Origin: Stenotrophomonas sp.
Lineage (GTDB): Bacteria; Pseudomonadota; Gammaproteobacteria; Xanthomonadales; Xanthomonadaceae
Reading direction: 5' to 3'
DNA: 7,948 nucleotides
Assembly: GCA_003248565.1 (NCBI GenBank)
Contig: QFOV01000182.1
Location: forward strand, 1-7,948
The position numbers were made by a program, and so were the translations under genes. Positions within the stretch are counted from its first letter, which is position 1, and the number at the start of each line of letters is the position of its first letter. Below are positions 1-6,331 of the stretch, piece by piece. The notes under the pieces were generated by a model. The model made no database searches. It was not told where the DNA came from and saw only the letters and a list, made by a program, of their open reading frames with translations.

Positions 1-1
1 G

Positions 2-1279
2 ATGAAACGTTTCTACCCGTGGCTGATCTGCATCGTGGCCATGCTGATGTTGGCGATCTCCAATGGCATGACCATGACCGGCATCACCGCCTTCGATCCA
101 TCGCTGCTGGACGAATTCGGCTGGAGCCGTGGCCAGCTCAAGTTCCGCGACATGTTCAACCTGTTGCTGGCAGCGCTGATGTCACCCTTTGTCGGCGCCT
201 TGATCGACCGCGTCGGTGTACGCAGCCTGGCCTTGTTTGGCAGCCTGCTGCTGGCAGTGCTGTACGCCGCCTACTCACAGGTGCACTCCATCACCCACGT
301 GTACCTGATCCATGTCGGCTTTGCCGCGGTAGTGGTCAGCAGTGGCCTGTGCGTGGCGGTGATCATGGTGTCGCAGTGGTTCCAGACGCGGCGCGGCACG
401 GCGCTGGGGATTGCGCTGGTGGGGAGCAGCCTGGGCGGAATGCTGGTGCCCAAGATCATCATCGGCTTGCTGCCGGAGCATGGTTGGCGGGGCAGCTTCC
501 TGCTGATGGCAGTGATACCCGTGGCTCTGTTCGTGCTCTGCCTGGCGTTGGTCCGCTCGCCGGGCAGCAACGGCCTGCGTCCCTGGGGAGATGGCCAGGC
601 AAGCAACAACAGCACACCTGGCCGCGTCTGCAGCCTGCCGGACCTGGGCTACCGGCAGGCGCTGCGCACCCGCACGTTCTGGGCATTGGCCGTCGTGGCG
701 GTGACCACGTTCTGGGGAATCATGTCGCTGTCCTCGCACCTGATCCTCAACATGAAGGACCTGGGCTTCAGCGGCGAGCAGGCAGGAGATGGCATGTTCC
801 TGCTGTTCGGCCTGGGCATGGTCGGCAAGTTCCTGTTTGGCTTCCTCGCCGACATGACGACCTCGAAGAAAGTATTCGTCTGCAACGTTGCGCTGATGGC
901 GCTGGGCTCGATGATCATCGCCCTGCAGCAGCGCGAGCTGCTGTGGAGTGGTCTGATCGTGATGGGCCTGGGCTGGGGTGGCCTGTACGCGATCCTGCAG
1001 CTGCAGATCGTCGAGGCATTCGGGCTCAGCGCCGCTGGCAAGATCCTCGGCACGATCTCGTTGATGGACGCTACGTCTGCCGGGCTGGGCATCTGGCTGA
1101 CCGCGGTGATGTTCGATCACTTCGGCAACTACCACGTTGCGTTCACGCTGATCGCGGTGCTGGTGGCGATTGGTCTGTTGGCCTCGTTTTTCGTGCGCGA
1201 TGAGCGGAGGCTGGCGTTTTCTGGAGCAGCGGGCGAGGGTGCAAATGCGGATTCTCCCTTGGCGCGTGGAGTAGCTTGA
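2..1279 (+). CDS. MFS transporter, monocarboxylate/OxlT-like, 12 TM
   Basis: This 425-residue protein has the hydrophobic pattern of a 12-helix major facilitator superfamily carrier of the inner membrane. TM1 starts almost at once (about residues 7-27). The loop 2-3 signature GALIDRVGVR is at 65-74, and WFQTRRGTALGIA at 126-138 resembles the post-TM4 motif of the MCT/OxlT group of organic-anion carriers. A hydrophilic central loop (about 186-222) separates the two six-helix halves, and GWGGLYAILQLQIVEAFG (324-341) is the usual glycine-rich TM10 region. The length is normal for MFS. The ATG is at bases 2-4, so neither its ribosome binding site nor its promoter is visible and a longer N-terminus cannot be excluded; M-K-R-F-Y-P-W just before TM1 looks like a natural start. 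Substrate unknown; uptake of a small organic acid is a context-based guess. The 3' end converges on, and is overlapped antisense by, the membrane-protein ORF. Confidence 0.92.
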   Translation: MKRFYPWLICIVAMLMLAISNGMTMTGITAFDPSLLDEFGWSRGQLKFRDMFNLLLAALMSPFVGALIDRVGVRSLALFGSLLLAVLYAAYSQVHSITHVYLIHVGFAAVVVSSGLCVAVIMVSQWFQTRRGTALGIALVGSSLGGMLVPKIIIGLLPEHGWRGSFLLMAVIPVALFVLCLALVRSPGSNGLRPWGDGQASNNSTPGRVCSLPDLGYRQALRTRTFWALAVVAVTTFWGIMSLSSHLILNMKDLGFSGEQAGDGMFLLFGLGMVGKFLFGFLADMTTSKKVFVCNVALMALGSMIIALQQRELLWSGLIVMGLGWGGLYAILQLQIVEAFGLSAAGKILGTISLMDATSAGLGIWLTAVMFDHFGNYHVAFTLIAVLVAIGLLASFFVRDERRLAFSGAAGEGANADSPLARGVA

Positions 1280-2105
1280 GGGCTGAGCCATAACCGAAGG
1301 TGCCGGTATCTGTTGTGGGAGCGGCGTAAGCCGCGAAGCTGATGTTGCTGGAGCACTCTGCATACCTGCCGTCTGAACATGTGCTTGCTTCGCGGCTTAC
1401 GCCGCTCCCACAAAAGCAAGGCTGTGCGACGTCGTCAAAGCAAAGGCCCGCGCAGAGCTTGCCCAGCACCATGATCACCAGAATGATCATCCAGATGCAC
1501 AGCACCGGGATCTTCACCCGCGCCACCAGTTGCTTGAGTGATTGTTGCTCGGCATCGCTTGCGGTACCGGTCACCACCTTGCCAAACAACGGGCCAAACG
1601 GACGCAGCTGGACGCGCACCAGCAGGCCCATGCTGATGATGCCGGCGAACAGGATGAGCTTTGCCCCCAACCAGCGGCTCTGCGCGATATAGCCACCGTC
1701 GCTGAGCGCATCGATGCCGGCCGCAACACAGCCGACCAGCACCAGCAGGCGCAGGTAGAAATCCACGCGCGCGATGCGCAGGCCGCTGGCCGAATGCTCC
1801 TTGATGAAGGCTGCCCAGGCCAGGCCCAGCCATGCAAGCGTGCCCACCCACACCAACCACAACCAGCCATCCAGGGGCAGCAGCCCGGCCTTGGTGGCAA
1901 TGGTCAGGCCGGTGCCCAGGGCCATGATCAGGCAGGTACGCGGGATCATGTCCAGCAGCATCATCGCCTTTGCCGAGAACAGCCGCACCGGCAGTGGCTG
2001 TGCAGGGTCGGCGATCTTACCAGCGATGTAGAACACACCCAGGTCGCCGCCCAGCCAATAGCCGCCGATCAGCAGGTGCAGCAGCAACAGCAGTTGATAG
2101 TCCAT
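1143..2105 (-). CDS. multi-pass membrane protein with anomalous C-terminal extension
   Basis: The open frame encodes 320 residues, of which about 1-220 look like a real integral membrane protein. Hydrophobic segments lie near 4-20, 48-70, 82-100, 115-133, 147-165 and 199-217, with short polar loops such as IKEHSASGLRIARVD. It vaguely resembles small CopD/DUF2269-like membrane proteins, but I do not recognise the family securely and assign no function. The ATG at 2105 has GGAG six bases upstream (2112-2115), supporting this start. From residue 231 on, the frame reads through both arms of the palindromic REP pair and then 137 bp antisense to the end of the MFS gene. That tail (about 231-320) is non-hydrophobic, rich in Pro, Arg, His and Ser, and looks non-native. 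The original stop was probably near residues 216-230. It could be cotranscribed with the receptor upstream, but a strong terminator lies between them, so a separate promoter is more likely. Confidence 0.7.
   Translation of the reverse strand: MDYQLLLLLHLLIGGYWLGGDLGVFYIAGKIADPAQPLPVRLFSAKAMMLLDMIPRTCLIMALGTGLTIATKAGLLPLDGWLWLVWVGTLAWLGLAWAAFIKEHSASGLRIARVDFYLRLLVLVGCVAAGIDALSDGGYIAQSRWLGAKLILFAGIISMGLLVRVQLRPFGPLFGKVVTGTASDAEQQSLKQLVARVKIPVLCIWMIILVIMVLGKLCAGLCFDDVAQPCFCGSGVSREASTCSDGRYAECSSNISFAAYAAPTTDTGTFGYGSALKLLHAPRENPHLHPRPLLQKTPASAHRARKTRPTDQSPPAPRSA
1313..1413. repeat. REP-type inverted pair (BIME/REPIN-like)
   Basis: A perfect 27-bp inverted repeat: arm 1 at 1313-1339 begins TTGTGGGAGCGGCGTAAGCC, and arm 2 at 1387-1413 is its exact reverse complement. 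They are separated by 47 bp. Each arm also has its own small hairpin (GCGGC-GTAA-GCCGC). Two inverted, individually palindromic units are the organisation of bacterial REP doublets (BIME/REPIN), and similar GTGGGAGCGGC units occur in pseudomonads and xanthomonads. It lies just past the MFS stop and inside the open frame of the convergent membrane-protein gene. It may act as a bidirectional transcription block, though neither side has a long T tract. Confidence 0.88.
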
Positions 2106-2120
2106 CGTGGTCTCCAGAAG

Positions 2121-2179
2121 ACATCACTCCCGGTTGGGAGCATCGTTATCCGCAAAAAACATCGCTCCCGGTCGGGAGC
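2121..2179. repeat. duplicated 21-bp hairpin element
   Basis: Two imperfect direct copies lie 38 bp apart: ACATC-A-CTCCCGGT-T-GGGAGC at 2121-2141 and ACATC-G-CTCCCGGT-C-GGGAGC at 2159-2179, differing at 2 of 21 positions. Both can form a CTCCC/GGGAG stem with a four-base loop. The copy nearer the receptor gene has a longer stem and a T tract and serves as the terminator; the other, 16 bp upstream of the membrane-protein ATG, has no T tract. Confidence 0.75.
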
Positions 2180-2183
2180 GATG
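2154..2183 (-). terminator. intrinsic terminator of the TonB-dependent receptor gene
   Basis: On the minus strand, 21 bp past the receptor stop, there is a perfect 10-bp stem (CATCGCTCCC at 2160-2169 pairing with GGGAGCGATG at 2174-2183) with a four-base loop. Six T residues follow on the minus strand (A at 2154-2159 on the plus strand). This is a standard rho-independent terminator and should limit read-through into the membrane-protein gene. Confidence 0.88.
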
Positions 2184-2204
2184 GGTGCAGCAGGCAGTGA
2201 AGGC

Positions 2205-4319
2205 TTACCAGAAGCGGTACTTGAACTCGACCCCGTAGGTGCGCGGCACGTTCGGGTAGATCACGCCGATGCCCAGTCCGGCGATATCAAAGCCACCGGT
2301 GGAATAGAACTTGTCGCCGAGGTTCTTGCCCCATGCCGCCACCGACCAGTTGGCATCGCGTGGCTCATAGGAGATGCGTGCGTTGTACTCGGTGCTGGCG
2401 CGGGTCATGATCAGCCGCGAGGTGTCCTGGTTCTGGTAGTACTCATCGGTGTGACGCGCCTGCGCACTGAACACCAGGTCGGCATTGCCAACCGGCTGCA
2501 CGTAGGTGCCTGCCAGGGTCCACTGCATGTCCGGCGAGCTCTTCATCGAGCGGCCTCTGAAGTAGGCGGCATTGACCGCCGCATAGTCCTTGTACTCGCC
2601 GTCGATGGTGCCGATGCTGGCGTCCACGCGCAGCTTGCTGGTCAGCTGCGCCTGCGCTTCGACTTCGATGCCCTGGATCAGCGCGCCGGTGGCGTTGGTC
2701 ATCACGAAGACGCCGTCCGAGTTGACCGCGGTCAGCTGGATGCCGTCGTAATCCAGCCGGTAGTAATCGGCATTCAAACGCAGGCGGTTGTCCCACAGCG
2801 TGGATTTCACGCCAACTTCGTAAGCACGCAGCGTCTCCGCGTCGACGGGTGTCACCGTGGCATAGGTGGTGCCGCGGCCGTTGAAGCCGCCACTCTTGAA
2901 GCCGGTGGTGACGCTGGCATAGCCCATCACGTTATCGCTGAAGTCATACGACAGCAGCACTTTCCAGTCAGGCCGGTTCCAGCTCTTCTCCAGCGCCTTG
3001 CTGTAGTTGGGATCGCCGTTGGCCTTCACCGAGCGCACCGAAAAGTCCTTGTTCTCGTAGCTGTAGCGCCCGCCAAGGGTCAAGGTCAGCTTGTCGTTGA
3101 ACTTGTAGTCGCCCTGCGCATACAGCGCATAGGCCGAGGTGTCCTGCTCGACGAAGTTGGTACCGCCACGGGTGAAGATGTCGTTGCGGGTCGGCTGGTT
3201 GTTGTGTTCCCAGAACGCGAACACACCGGCCACCCAGCTGAAGGGACCGTCCAGCTGCGAGGTGAACTGCGCTTCATAGCCCTTCTGGTTCTGCTTCTGG
3301 TCCTGTTCCAGGTGGTAACGCATCTGGCTGGTGCCATCGACGTCCATGTAGAAATGGTGCTCGAGGGTGCGGTAGTGCGCGATGCTGCGCCAGGAGAATG
3401 CGCCGAAGTCGGTTTCGTTGGTCAGCGCAATGCCGAACTGATCCAGATCGTTGAGGCCGCGCGTGTCAGTTTCGGTCTTGTAGTAACTGCCCAGCTTCGG
3501 CGAGACCGTGTCGGTCGTGGTGTCCAGCGCAACCGGCGTGCCCCAGGCCGGGGTGGAACGCTCGCGCAGACGATCGATGCTCAGCGTCGCATAGGACGAC
3601 TCGCCCCAGGTGCTGGCGAAGGCCAGGCGCCCGGCCAGCACGTCCTGGTCATTGACCCAGCGGTTGTTGGTGATGTCATGCATGATGCCGTCGCGATTGC
3701 GGCTCAATACCGCCGCCGAGACGTCGAGCGTCTCGCCGATGCGGGTGGTGAACATCGCGCGGCCATCGAACCGGCCAACGTTGCCGATGCTGCCATCGAA
3801 GCTCAGCTTCTCCTCACCGGTCGGCTTCTTCGAGATGTAGCGGATGGCGCCGCCGGTGGCGTTGCGGCCGTACAGCGTGCCCTGCGGGCCGCGCAGCACT
3901 TCGATGCGGTCCACGTCGTAGAGGTCGAACATCGCGCCGTTCTGGCGGGCGATGTAGACGTCGTCTATGTACAGTGCCACCGCTGGATCGTTGGTGAACA
4001 TCGACTCATCGGCGCCGACACCGCGCATGATGATCTTGGCGCCGGAGCTGGTGCCGGTGTTCTGTTCGATGATGATGTTGGGCGTGGTGAACTTGATGTC
4101 GTCCACGCGCTTGATCTGCATGCGATCCAGCGCCGGGCCACTGATCACGCTCATGCTGAGCGGGGTCTTCTGGATCTGTTCTTCGCGACGCTGGGCGGTC
4201 ACGCTGACCTGGTCAAGCTGCACAGCATCCTTGTCGGACGACTGGGCGTAGGCGTCGCCGCTGCCGATGGCCGTCATGATCGCAACTGTTAACGCACTCC
4301 GGTACAGAACATCTTTCAT
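2205..4319 (-). CDS. TonB-dependent outer-membrane receptor
   Basis: This 704-residue protein is an outer-membrane TonB-dependent transporter that should import a scarce or bulky ligand with energy from TonB-ExbBD. A signal peptide covers about residues 1-25 (MKDVLYRSALTVAIM...AYA|Q). A TonB-box-like stretch LDQVSVTAQR is at 35-44. The plug domain spans about 47-165, with IIMRGVG (96-102), a VALYIDDVYIARQ segment (114-126) and the classic block DRIEVLRGPQGTLYGRNATG (137-156). The rest is a 22-strand-type barrel ending in KYRFW, an aromatic C-terminus as outer-membrane insertion requires. The frame is open further upstream to 4391, but the start at 4319 is preferred: it gives a proper signal peptide and has GAGG six bases upstream (4326-4329). 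It resembles the large xanthomonad/sphingomonad group of receptors often found beside catabolic genes; no siderophore genes are nearby, so an iron ligand is not indicated. It is divergent from the hydrolase gene, with a GntR-like operator in its promoter. Confidence 0.95.
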   Translation of the reverse strand: MKDVLYRSALTVAIMTAIGSGDAYAQSSDKDAVQLDQVSVTAQRREEQIQKTPLSMSVISGPALDRMQIKRVDDIKFTTPNIIIEQNTGTSSGAKIIMRGVGADESMFTNDPAVALYIDDVYIARQNGAMFDLYDVDRIEVLRGPQGTLYGRNATGGAIRYISKKPTGEEKLSFDGSIGNVGRFDGRAMFTTRIGETLDVSAAVLSRNRDGIMHDITNNRWVNDQDVLAGRLAFASTWGESSYATLSIDRLRERSTPAWGTPVALDTTTDTVSPKLGSYYKTETDTRGLNDLDQFGIALTNETDFGAFSWRSIAHYRTLEHHFYMDVDGTSQMRYHLEQDQKQNQKGYEAQFTSQLDGPFSWVAGVFAFWEHNNQPTRNDIFTRGGTNFVEQDTSAYALYAQGDYKFNDKLTLTLGGRYSYENKDFSVRSVKANGDPNYSKALEKSWNRPDWKVLLSYDFSDNVMGYASVTTGFKSGGFNGRGTTYATVTPVDAETLRAYEVGVKSTLWDNRLRLNADYYRLDYDGIQLTAVNSDGVFVMTNATGALIQGIEVEAQAQLTSKLRVDASIGTIDGEYKDYAAVNAAYFRGRSMKSSPDMQWTLAGTYVQPVGNADLVFSAQARHTDEYYQNQDTSRLIMTRASTEYNARISYEPRDANWSVAAWGKNLGDKFYSTGGFDIAGLGIGVIYPNVPRTYGVEFKYRFW

Positions 4320-4403
4320 GACTCGCCTCGTAGCGTGATGAAGGAAAAGCTCGGTCGGGTGGGGGGAAGCAAGGACATATAGATATATCAATGCTTCCTA
4401 AGG

Positions 4404-4432
4404 AGTATTCCGCCATTTGTCCGGACAATCAA
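4404..4432 (-). promoter_or_regulatory. predicted promoter of the receptor gene
   Basis: On the minus strand a -35-like TTGATT (4427-4432) and a -10-like AATACT (4404-4409) are separated by exactly 17 bp. This places the transcription start about 75-80 nt upstream of the ATG at 4319. Each hexamer matches the sigma-70 consensus at 4 of 6 positions. The palindromic operator occupies the spacer, consistent with repression by blocking RNA polymerase. The GATATATC palindrome at 4382-4389 would fall in the leader. Confidence 0.5.
4417..4428. promoter_or_regulatory. GntR/HutC-type operator palindrome TTGTCCGGACAA
   Basis: A perfect 12-bp palindrome, TTGTCCGGACAA. Its GT-N4-AC core is what HutC/NagR-type GntR regulators are known to bind. 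It sits between the predicted -35 and -10 of the receptor gene. A near-identical site (ATGTCCGGACAA) is in the promoter of the VOC gene, and a UTRA-domain GntR-family regulator is encoded at 7538-7948. Binding by that regulator is inferred. Confidence 0.72.
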
Positions 4433-4532
4433 CAGGACTATTGCAGGTTTTTTACGCCCGCTGCCGAACGCTGGAAATGACGACATCCTGTTGAAATAAA
4501 TGACTTTTATGGAAATGAATGGGAAGGGTTAT

Positions 4533-4544
4533 TTGTCCTATAGG
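4533..4544. promoter_or_regulatory. possible operator half-site TTGTCC with CCTATAGG
   Basis: The half-site TTGTCC (4533-4538), identical to the arm of the palindromic operator, overlaps an 8-bp palindrome CCTATAGG (4537-4544). It is about 140 bp upstream of the hydrolase start, between the full operator and that gene. It could be a weak or auxiliary site for the same regulator. Six bases of identity can arise by chance. Confidence 0.3.
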
Positions 4545-4566
4545 TGTGGTCGATAGGTCATTTCCC

Positions 4567-4592
4567 GTGTGTGCTGCAAATGCAGCACACAC
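4567..4592. promoter_or_regulatory. 26-bp perfect dyad upstream of the hydrolase gene
   Basis: GTGTGTGCTGCA (4567-4578) and its exact reverse complement TGCAGCACACAC (4581-4592) are separated only by AA. With a 2-nt centre it is better suited to binding a dimeric protein as DNA than to forming an RNA hairpin. It lies 80 bp upstream of the hydrolase GTG and 39 bp upstream of its putative -35, a position typical of an activator site. It does not resemble the TTGTCCGGACAA operator, so a second regulator is possible. Confidence 0.6.
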
Positions 4593-4631
4593 TGCAAACC
4601 GGCGCTTTGGCAGGCCGCTCAGTACGCAGGC

Positions 4632-4659
4632 TTGATTGATTTATTGATATAACAATAGT
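4632..4659 (+). promoter_or_regulatory. tentative promoter of the hydrolase gene
   Basis: TTGATT (4632-4637) and AATAGT (4654-4659) are spaced by 16 bp, mirroring the TTGATT/AATACT pair proposed for the divergent receptor gene. Transcription would begin near 4666, giving a very short leader before the GTG at 4673 or the ATG at 4685. Both hexamers match the consensus only partly. Confidence 0.35.
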
Positions 4660-4672
4660 CATATCGACCACC

Positions 4673-6286
4673 GTGATTACGCCCATGCAGACCGCAACGT
4701 CCGTCCGTCGCCAGTTCATCCGCATCGGTGATCGCACCGTGCATTACCGATATGCAGGGCAGGGGCCGGTGCTGCTGTTGCTGCATCAGTCGCCACAGAA
4801 CTCGCGCATGTGGTTGCAGATGATCGGGCGCTTCTCCGATCGCTATACGGTGATCGCACCGGATACTCCGGGCTTTGGCTATTCCGATGCATTGGCGGAT
4901 GCTTCACCGGGCATCGATCGTTTTGCCGAAGCCACCCTGGAGTTTGCCGATGCGCTGGGTATCGAGCGCTTTGCTCTGTTCGGGATGCACACCGGCGGTT
5001 TGATCGGCATGCATCTGGCGTGGATGGCGCCACAGCGCCTGCATTGCCTGATCATCGATGGCTACGCGTTGTTCAACGATGCCGAGCGCGCACGCTATAG
5101 CGACAAATACCTCCCGGTATTCCTGCCGACATGGGATGGCGCGCACCTGCGCTGGCTGTGGTCGCGCATGCGTGAGCAGCTGTACTTCTTCCCATGGTGC
5201 GATCCATCCGCCGAGTGCGCGATTGCACTGCAGCCGTATAGCGCGCAGGGCACGCACGAGGCGGCGATGGACATCCTCGATGTCGGCGACAACTACCGCA
5301 GCGGCTATGGCGCCGCGTTCCGCTACAGCGAGCGCCAACGCGTTGGCGAGCTGCGTTGCCCAGTCTGGCTGGTCTATCGGCACGATGATGTGCTGCTGAG
5401 CCATCGGCAGCGCCTGCCCGCATTGCCGGACAACGTGATCAGCGTGGAAGAGCCCGGCGGTGTGGAGGGCCTGCATGGACGCATGGACACGATCCTGCAG
5501 CAATACGCCGTGCCGCCCGCCGCGCCCGTGGAACTGTCCGCACGTGAGCTGCAGGGCTGGACACGGCGTGTCATCGACACCGCGCTTGGCGAGGTGGCGG
5601 TGCGGCTGCGACGCGGTACTGCAGATGCCGTGCTGCATATCCATGCGCCGGGACAGGCACCGTTGCCGGTGTCAGCGTTGCCGGAGGATGCACGTACCCA
5701 GATCGCCATCGAGCTGCCTGGCCACGCGGGTTCGGCCGAGATCTGCGCACCGTTGAGCGCGGAGACCATGCAGACGGCGTTGCGTGCGGTAATTGCCGAT
5801 CTGGCGCCGGATCAGGCCGTTGCATTGCATGCACAGGAAGGCGCGGCAGCGTATGTGCCCGCGCTGGCCGAATGGTTGGGCACGCGCCTGAGTGAGGTGG
5901 TGCTGCACAAGCCGTGGCTGCTGCGGGCTGGCGAGTGCGAGCGCCTGCTCGCACAGTTGCCGGATCCTGCCGTTCACGCCGCCGGCGGTCATATGGCCGA
6001 AGTCTGGCAGTGGGAGCGTGAGCGCCACCTGCTGTGGCCGTGGCTGGCGCCCAGCGCCGCCGCGCGCAGGTTGGTGGCGGGCCCGGAGACCGCACAGGTG
6101 CACGCCAATGTGGTCGAGCTGTTGCGGCTTGGTTCGCAGTTGCCGGTGCTGTTTGCCGGCGTTGCGGTGGCGGACATCGAGCGCGAACTACTGGCCTTGC
6201 AGGCGCCGGTGACGTTGCATGCCGATCCCCGGGACGACTATCAGGGGCGCACCGCCGCGTTGACGGCACAGCTGGCAGCACGCTGA
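4673..6286 (+). CDS. alpha/beta-hydrolase fold protein, two fused units, His at nucleophile position
   Basis: Residues about 20-280 (of 537) form a full alpha/beta-hydrolase unit: LLLLHQSPQNS oxyanion-type loop (34-44, HQ instead of HG), VIAPDTPGFGYSD (60-72), a nucleophile elbow FGMHTGG (103-109), a likely acid in YRHDD (235-239) and a catalytic-type His in GLHGRMD (266-272). The elbow G-X-Nuc-X-G has His106 where Ser, Asp or Cys is usual. Residues about 300-537 repeat the same layout in weaker form: LHIHAPGQ (321-328), IAIELPGHAGSAE (344-356), ALHAQEGAAAY (384-394), HMAEVWQWERERHLLWPWL (440-458) and VTLHADPRDDY (513-523). The second unit has lost the nucleophile, and the chain ends before any equivalent His. 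Typical members have 260-300 residues, so this is a fusion of about double length. No clear Shine-Dalgarno sequence precedes either GTG 4673 or ATG 4685, so the start is uncertain by four residues. Probably cytoplasmic, since no signal peptide is seen. Hydrolysis or C-C cleavage of the imported substrate is an inference from context. Confidence 0.85.
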   Translation: MITPMQTATSVRRQFIRIGDRTVHYRYAGQGPVLLLLHQSPQNSRMWLQMIGRFSDRYTVIAPDTPGFGYSDALADASPGIDRFAEATLEFADALGIERFALFGMHTGGLIGMHLAWMAPQRLHCLIIDGYALFNDAERARYSDKYLPVFLPTWDGAHLRWLWSRMREQLYFFPWCDPSAECAIALQPYSAQGTHEAAMDILDVGDNYRSGYGAAFRYSERQRVGELRCPVWLVYRHDDVLLSHRQRLPALPDNVISVEEPGGVEGLHGRMDTILQQYAVPPAAPVELSARELQGWTRRVIDTALGEVAVRLRRGTADAVLHIHAPGQAPLPVSALPEDARTQIAIELPGHAGSAEICAPLSAETMQTALRAVIADLAPDQAVALHAQEGAAAYVPALAEWLGTRLSEVVLHKPWLLRAGECERLLAQLPDPAVHAAGGHMAEVWQWERERHLLWPWLAPSAAARRLVAGPETAQVHANVVELLRLGSQLPVLFAGVAVADIERELLALQAPVTLHADPRDDYQGRTAALTAQLAAR

Positions 6287-6292
6287 GCCGAT

Positions 6293-6324
6293 ACAGCGCA
6301 GCCGCTTCAGGGCGGCTGCGCTGT
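6293..6324. terminator. bidirectional hairpin between convergent genes
   Basis: ACAGCGCAGCCGC (6293-6305) pairs perfectly with GCGGCTGCGCTGT (6312-6324) around a six-base loop. The stem is very stable and begins 7 bp after the hydrolase stop and 8 bp after the VOC stop on the opposite strand, filling the 45-bp gap. There is no T run on either side, so it is not a canonical intrinsic terminator, but position and stability fit a shared transcription end or 3' stabilising hairpin. Confidence 0.75.
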
Positions 6325-6331
6325 GCACGCA

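Noticed and set aside
275..1363. A 362-codon open frame on the minus strand across the MFS gene.
   Set aside because: Composition is rich in Gln, His and Arg with no domain signs; it is antisense to a convincing 12-helix transporter.
1542..4292. A 916-codon open frame on the plus strand antisense to the receptor gene.
   Set aside because: It mirrors the reading frame of a clear TonB-dependent receptor with signal peptide and plug motifs. Long antisense frames are expected in GC-rich genes, and its translation shows no recognisable domain.
4320..4391. Upstream extension of the receptor by 24 residues.
   Set aside because: It would bury the signal peptide; ATG 4319 has GAGG at six-base spacing and a standard signal sequence.
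4567..4592. Intrinsic terminator or riboswitch stem.
   Set aside because: A two-base centre is too tight for a normal RNA loop, no T tract follows, and it lies upstream of a gene start, so a protein-binding dyad is more likely.
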